Source: Leptodactylus fallax
Taxonomy: Eukaryota; Chordata; Amphibia; Anura; Leptodactylidae
Reading direction: 5' to 3'
Assembly: GCA_947044405.1 (NCBI GenBank)
Contig: CAMRHE010001108.1
Coordinates: forward strand, 62,001 to 126,000
Length of the DNA stretch: 64,000 nucleotides
The translations under genes and the position numbers were made by a program. Shown one piece after another: positions 61,412-64,000 of this stretch (position 1 is its first letter; every line of letters starts with the position of its first letter). The notes below the pieces were generated by a model. The model was not told the origin of the DNA and did not search any database. It saw only the letters and a program-made list of their open reading frames with translations.

Positions 61412-61558
61412 GTCCTACTCCAGTCACATCCAGAGCTGCCTTCATCAGTGCCTGTTCTCCAGTCACATCCAGAGCTGCTCTGATTTCCTGTTAATGCTCG
61501 GACTGAGCTATTGCTGTTGAGCCTTTTTGCATTTGCAGCTTGTGATGTGACTGGAGGA
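61412..61558. mobile_element. Fold-back element with CTCCAGTCACATC arms
   Basis: CTACTCCAGTCACATCCAGA (left) is mirrored by GATGTGACTGGAGGA (right), and CAGAGCTGC by GCAGCTTGTG. A second copy of the left arm lies at 61459, so the arm is duplicated inside. It fits a small non-autonomous element of a kind common in frogs. Confidence 0.55.
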
Positions 61559-62007
61559 TGTGCTGTACTCGCCCTGTGTAAGGCTCTGCTGTGTGCAGCT
61601 TTGGCAGTGACCCTCCTCCATGTTACCACCTGCTCGGTTGAGTCTTCTCCGAGATTCCGCAGTCCCTTCCCTCGCCATGCTCAGGTGTCGTCACGTAGTA
61701 GTCGCTGCAGACAGCGCAGCCCCCCGGCCCCCCCACACGCAGGACCCCGGCCAGATGGGAAGTGATTCATCGTCTCTGAATGAGGAGTGAGTGGAGGAGC
61801 AGCTTCCTGCAGGAGGACGAGAGGCTTCAAGGAATGTTCCACCTGACCTGGAGTAGACGGCCCCCGAATAACCCGCACCCCTGCATCAGTCAGCTCTGAT
61901 AGTCCTGCACCCACCTACCTGCTCGGCCTCCTCGCCCACCTGCCCCAAATATCCTGCAGCTCTCCATGTAGTCATCCTCTGCTCTACTTACATCTTTAAC
62001 CTGCCTG
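61559..62007 (+). other. smurf2 intron 1, no feature recognised
   Basis: Single-copy sequence. No exon matching the SMURF2 C2 domain was found in any frame. Confidence 0.4.
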
Positions 62008-63568
62008 CCATCTCCAAGGCGCACTCTTCCTCGTCCTCCCCGGGCCTCGCTCTGCGTCGGGCCTCCTCTTCCTCGTCCTCCCCGGGCCCCGCTCTGCGCC
62101 GGGCCTCCTCTTCCTCGTCCTCCCCCCCAGGCCCCGCTCTGCGCCCGGCCTCCTCTTCCTCGTCCTCCCCGGGCCCCACTCTGCGCCCGGCCGCCTCTTC
62201 CTCGTCCTCCCCGGGCCCCGCTCTGCTCCGGGCCTCCTCTTCCTCGTCCTCCCCGGGCCCCGCTCTGCGCCCGGCCTCCTCTTCCTCGTCCTCCCCGGGC
62301 CCCGCTCTGCGCCGGGCCGCCTCTTCCTCGTCCTCCCCGGGCCCCGCTCTGCGCCGGGCCGCCTCGTTCCTCGTCCTCCCCGGGCCCCGCTCTGCGCCGG
62401 GCCTCCTCTTCCTCGTCCTCCCCGGGCCCCGCTCTGCGCCGGGCCTCCTCTTCCTCGTCCTCCCTGGGCCCCGCTCTGCGCTGGGCCTCCTCTTCCTCGT
62501 CCTCCCCGGGCCCCGCTCTGCGCCGGGCCTCCTCTTCCTTGTTCTCCCCGGGCCCCGCTCTGCGCCGGGCCTCCTCTTCCTCGTCCTCCCCGGGCCCCGC
62601 TCTGCGCCCGGCCGCCTCTTCCTCGTCCTCCCCGGGCCCCGCTCTGCGCCCGGCCGCCTCTTCCTCGTCCTCCCCGGGCCCCGCTCTGCTCCGGGCCTCC
62701 TCTTCCTCGTCCTCCCCGGGCCCCGCTCTGCGCCCGGCCTCCTCTTCCTCGTCCTCCCCGCTCTGCGCCCGGCCGCCTCTTCCTCGTCCTCCCCGGGCCC
62801 CGCTCTGCTCCGGGCCTCCTCTTCCTTGTCCTCCCCGGGCCCCGCTCTGCGCCGGGCCTCCTCTTCCTCGTCCTCCCCGGCCCCCGCTCTGCGCCCGGCC
62901 TCCTCTTCTTCATCCTCCCCGGGCCCCGCTCTGCGCCGGGCCGCCTCTTCCTCGTCCTCCCCGGGCCCCGCTCTGCGCCCGGCCTCCTCTTCCTCGTCCT
63001 CCCCGGGCCCCGCTCTGCGCCGGGCCGCCTCTTCCTTGTCCTCCCCGGGCCCGCTCTGCGCCGGGCCTCCTCTTCCTCGTCCTCCCCGGGCCCCGCTCTG
63101 CGCCGGGCCGCCTCTTCCTTGTCCTCCCCGGGCCTCGCTCTGCGCCCGGCCGCCTCTTCCTCGTCCTCCCCGGGCCCCGCTCTGCGCCGGGCCTCCTCTT
63201 CCTTGTCCTCCCCGGGCCCCGCTCTGCGCCGGGCCTCCTCTTCCTCGTCCTCCCCGGGCCCCGCTCTGCGCCGGGCCTCCTCTTCTTCGTCCTCCCCGGG
63301 CCCCGCTCTGCGCCGGGCCTCCTCTTCCTTGTCCTCCCCGGGCCTCGCTCTGCGCCCGGCCGCCTCTTCCTCGTCCTCCCCGGGCCCCGCTCTGCGCCGG
63401 GCCTCCTCTTCCTTGTCCTCCCCGGGCCCCGCTCTGCTCCGGGCCTCCTCTTCCTCGTCCTCCCCGGGCCCCGCTCTGCGCCCGGCCTCCTCTTCTTCAT
63501 CCTCCCCGGGCCCCGCTCTGCGCCGGGCCTCCTCTTCCTCGTCCTCCCTGGGCCTCCTCCTCCTCCAC
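62008..63568. repeat. 42-bp CpG-rich minisatellite in smurf2 intron 1
   Basis: About 37 copies of a 42-bp unit, CCTCCTCTTCCTCGTCCTCC followed by CCGGGCCCCGCTCTGCGCCG and GG. CGGGCC/CCGGCC and CTCGTCC/CTTGTCC variants occur, and one unit near 62757 is truncated. Each unit has CCCGGG and several CpGs. Because 42 is 14 codons, both strands have long open frames (SSSSSPGPALRRAS on +, RPGAERGPGRTRK on -). These are artefacts of the repeat. Confidence 0.95.
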
Positions 63569-64000
63569 AGCAGTTCTCGGGAAGTATTTAATTAAGCTGA
63601 TTATGGCCTGGTCAGGTGACATGGGACGCCATCTTTGGTTGTCTAGGTGACTCTGCAGTGCTTCCTGGCAGCAGGTGTGGTGTTGGCTGTGCCCTCTGCT
63701 CTCTTCCTGTCCCCCCCCTCAGGCGACAGCAGAGTCAGGAGGAGGCCCGGAAATGCTTTGTCTGTGCAGGAACAATGCTGTGAATGAGCCGAGGAGGAGG
63801 AGGGGAGTCTAAACAAACCTCACGTCGTCTGCCGCCATTCATAAATACTGCTGCCTCCAGACGCCTCTGCTACGTCTTGCACAGTGTCTTGGGCCCAGGC
63901 GGCCTCTGTTTTTAATGGGTTTTTTTACACTTCTTGCTCCTTTCTCCTCCAGGGTCTCTGTAGTGCTGACTTCTTCCACTATGGTTGTGCCTGTCCTATA
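63569..64000 (+). other. smurf2 intron 1, right edge of window
   Basis: Single-copy DNA with a CGCCATCTT motif (63627-63635) and a CTCCTCCTCCAC tail of the array. No exon is seen. Confidence 0.45.

Noticed and set aside
61996..63595. Arg/Gly/Pro-rich ORFs on both strands
   Set aside because: They follow the 42-bp unit (14 codons) and are open on both strands, so they are repeat artefacts.

Overview
The window looks like nuclear DNA of an anuran amphibian, probably a neobatrachian frog. It holds a vertebrate-type importin-alpha gene with GT-AG introns and the first coding exon of SMURF2. It also holds several short interspersed elements of kinds I associate with frog genomes (TTAA-flanked TTAAAGGG elements, fold-back elements with ACTACAACTCCCAGCAT, a roughly 74-bp CAGCAGAATAGTGAGCGCAG repeat). 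The species cannot be fixed from the sequence. Nothing looks prokaryotic.

About three quarters of the 64 kb (roughly 49-50 kb by adding the blocks) is tandem minisatellite DNA, in at least ten arrays with different units. From left to right these are a 30-bp array (1-2600), a 40-42-bp array (4373-20028), a 21-bp G-rich array (20350-21165), a ~74-bp array (26663-27830), a ~57-bp array (29160-29957), a C-rich 19-23-bp array (30258-33100), a C-rich 40/31-bp array (33408-44290), a 35-bp array (44872-57945), a 19-bp array (60440-60675) and a 42-bp array (62008-63568). Very long open frames over these arrays (up to 4411 codons) are by-products of units that lack stop codons and are not annotated as genes.

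Two genes lie head to tail on the + strand. The first is kpna2 (importin alpha-1/karyopherin alpha-2), with a CCAAT/CHR-type promoter, a probable non-coding exon 1 at about 20280-20324, and ten coding exons from 22216 to 26133. It would encode about 526 residues, but one C is missing from a C run in exon 7, which creates a stop at codon 244. The second is smurf2 (HECT-type E3 ubiquitin ligase): only its GC-rich 5' region and first coding exon (44568-44619) are here, and everything from 44620 to the window end is its first intron (over 19 kb). The two genes have separate jobs, nuclear import and TGF-beta/BMP-pathway ubiquitination, and nothing suggests an operon-like link.

Left of kpna2, 2600-4373 holds a decayed Ty3/Gypsy-like integrase fragment and other non-coding sequence. 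Between the genes, 26.1-44.3 kb is non-coding, and the + strand is strongly C-rich from about 29.96 to 44.3 kb. The most unusual structural point is that the C-rich array ending just upstream of smurf2 carries a 3'-splice-site-like motif in its long units, while the 35-bp array inside smurf2 intron 1 carries a perfect GTAAGT 5'-splice-site hexamer in most units, both in the sense orientation.
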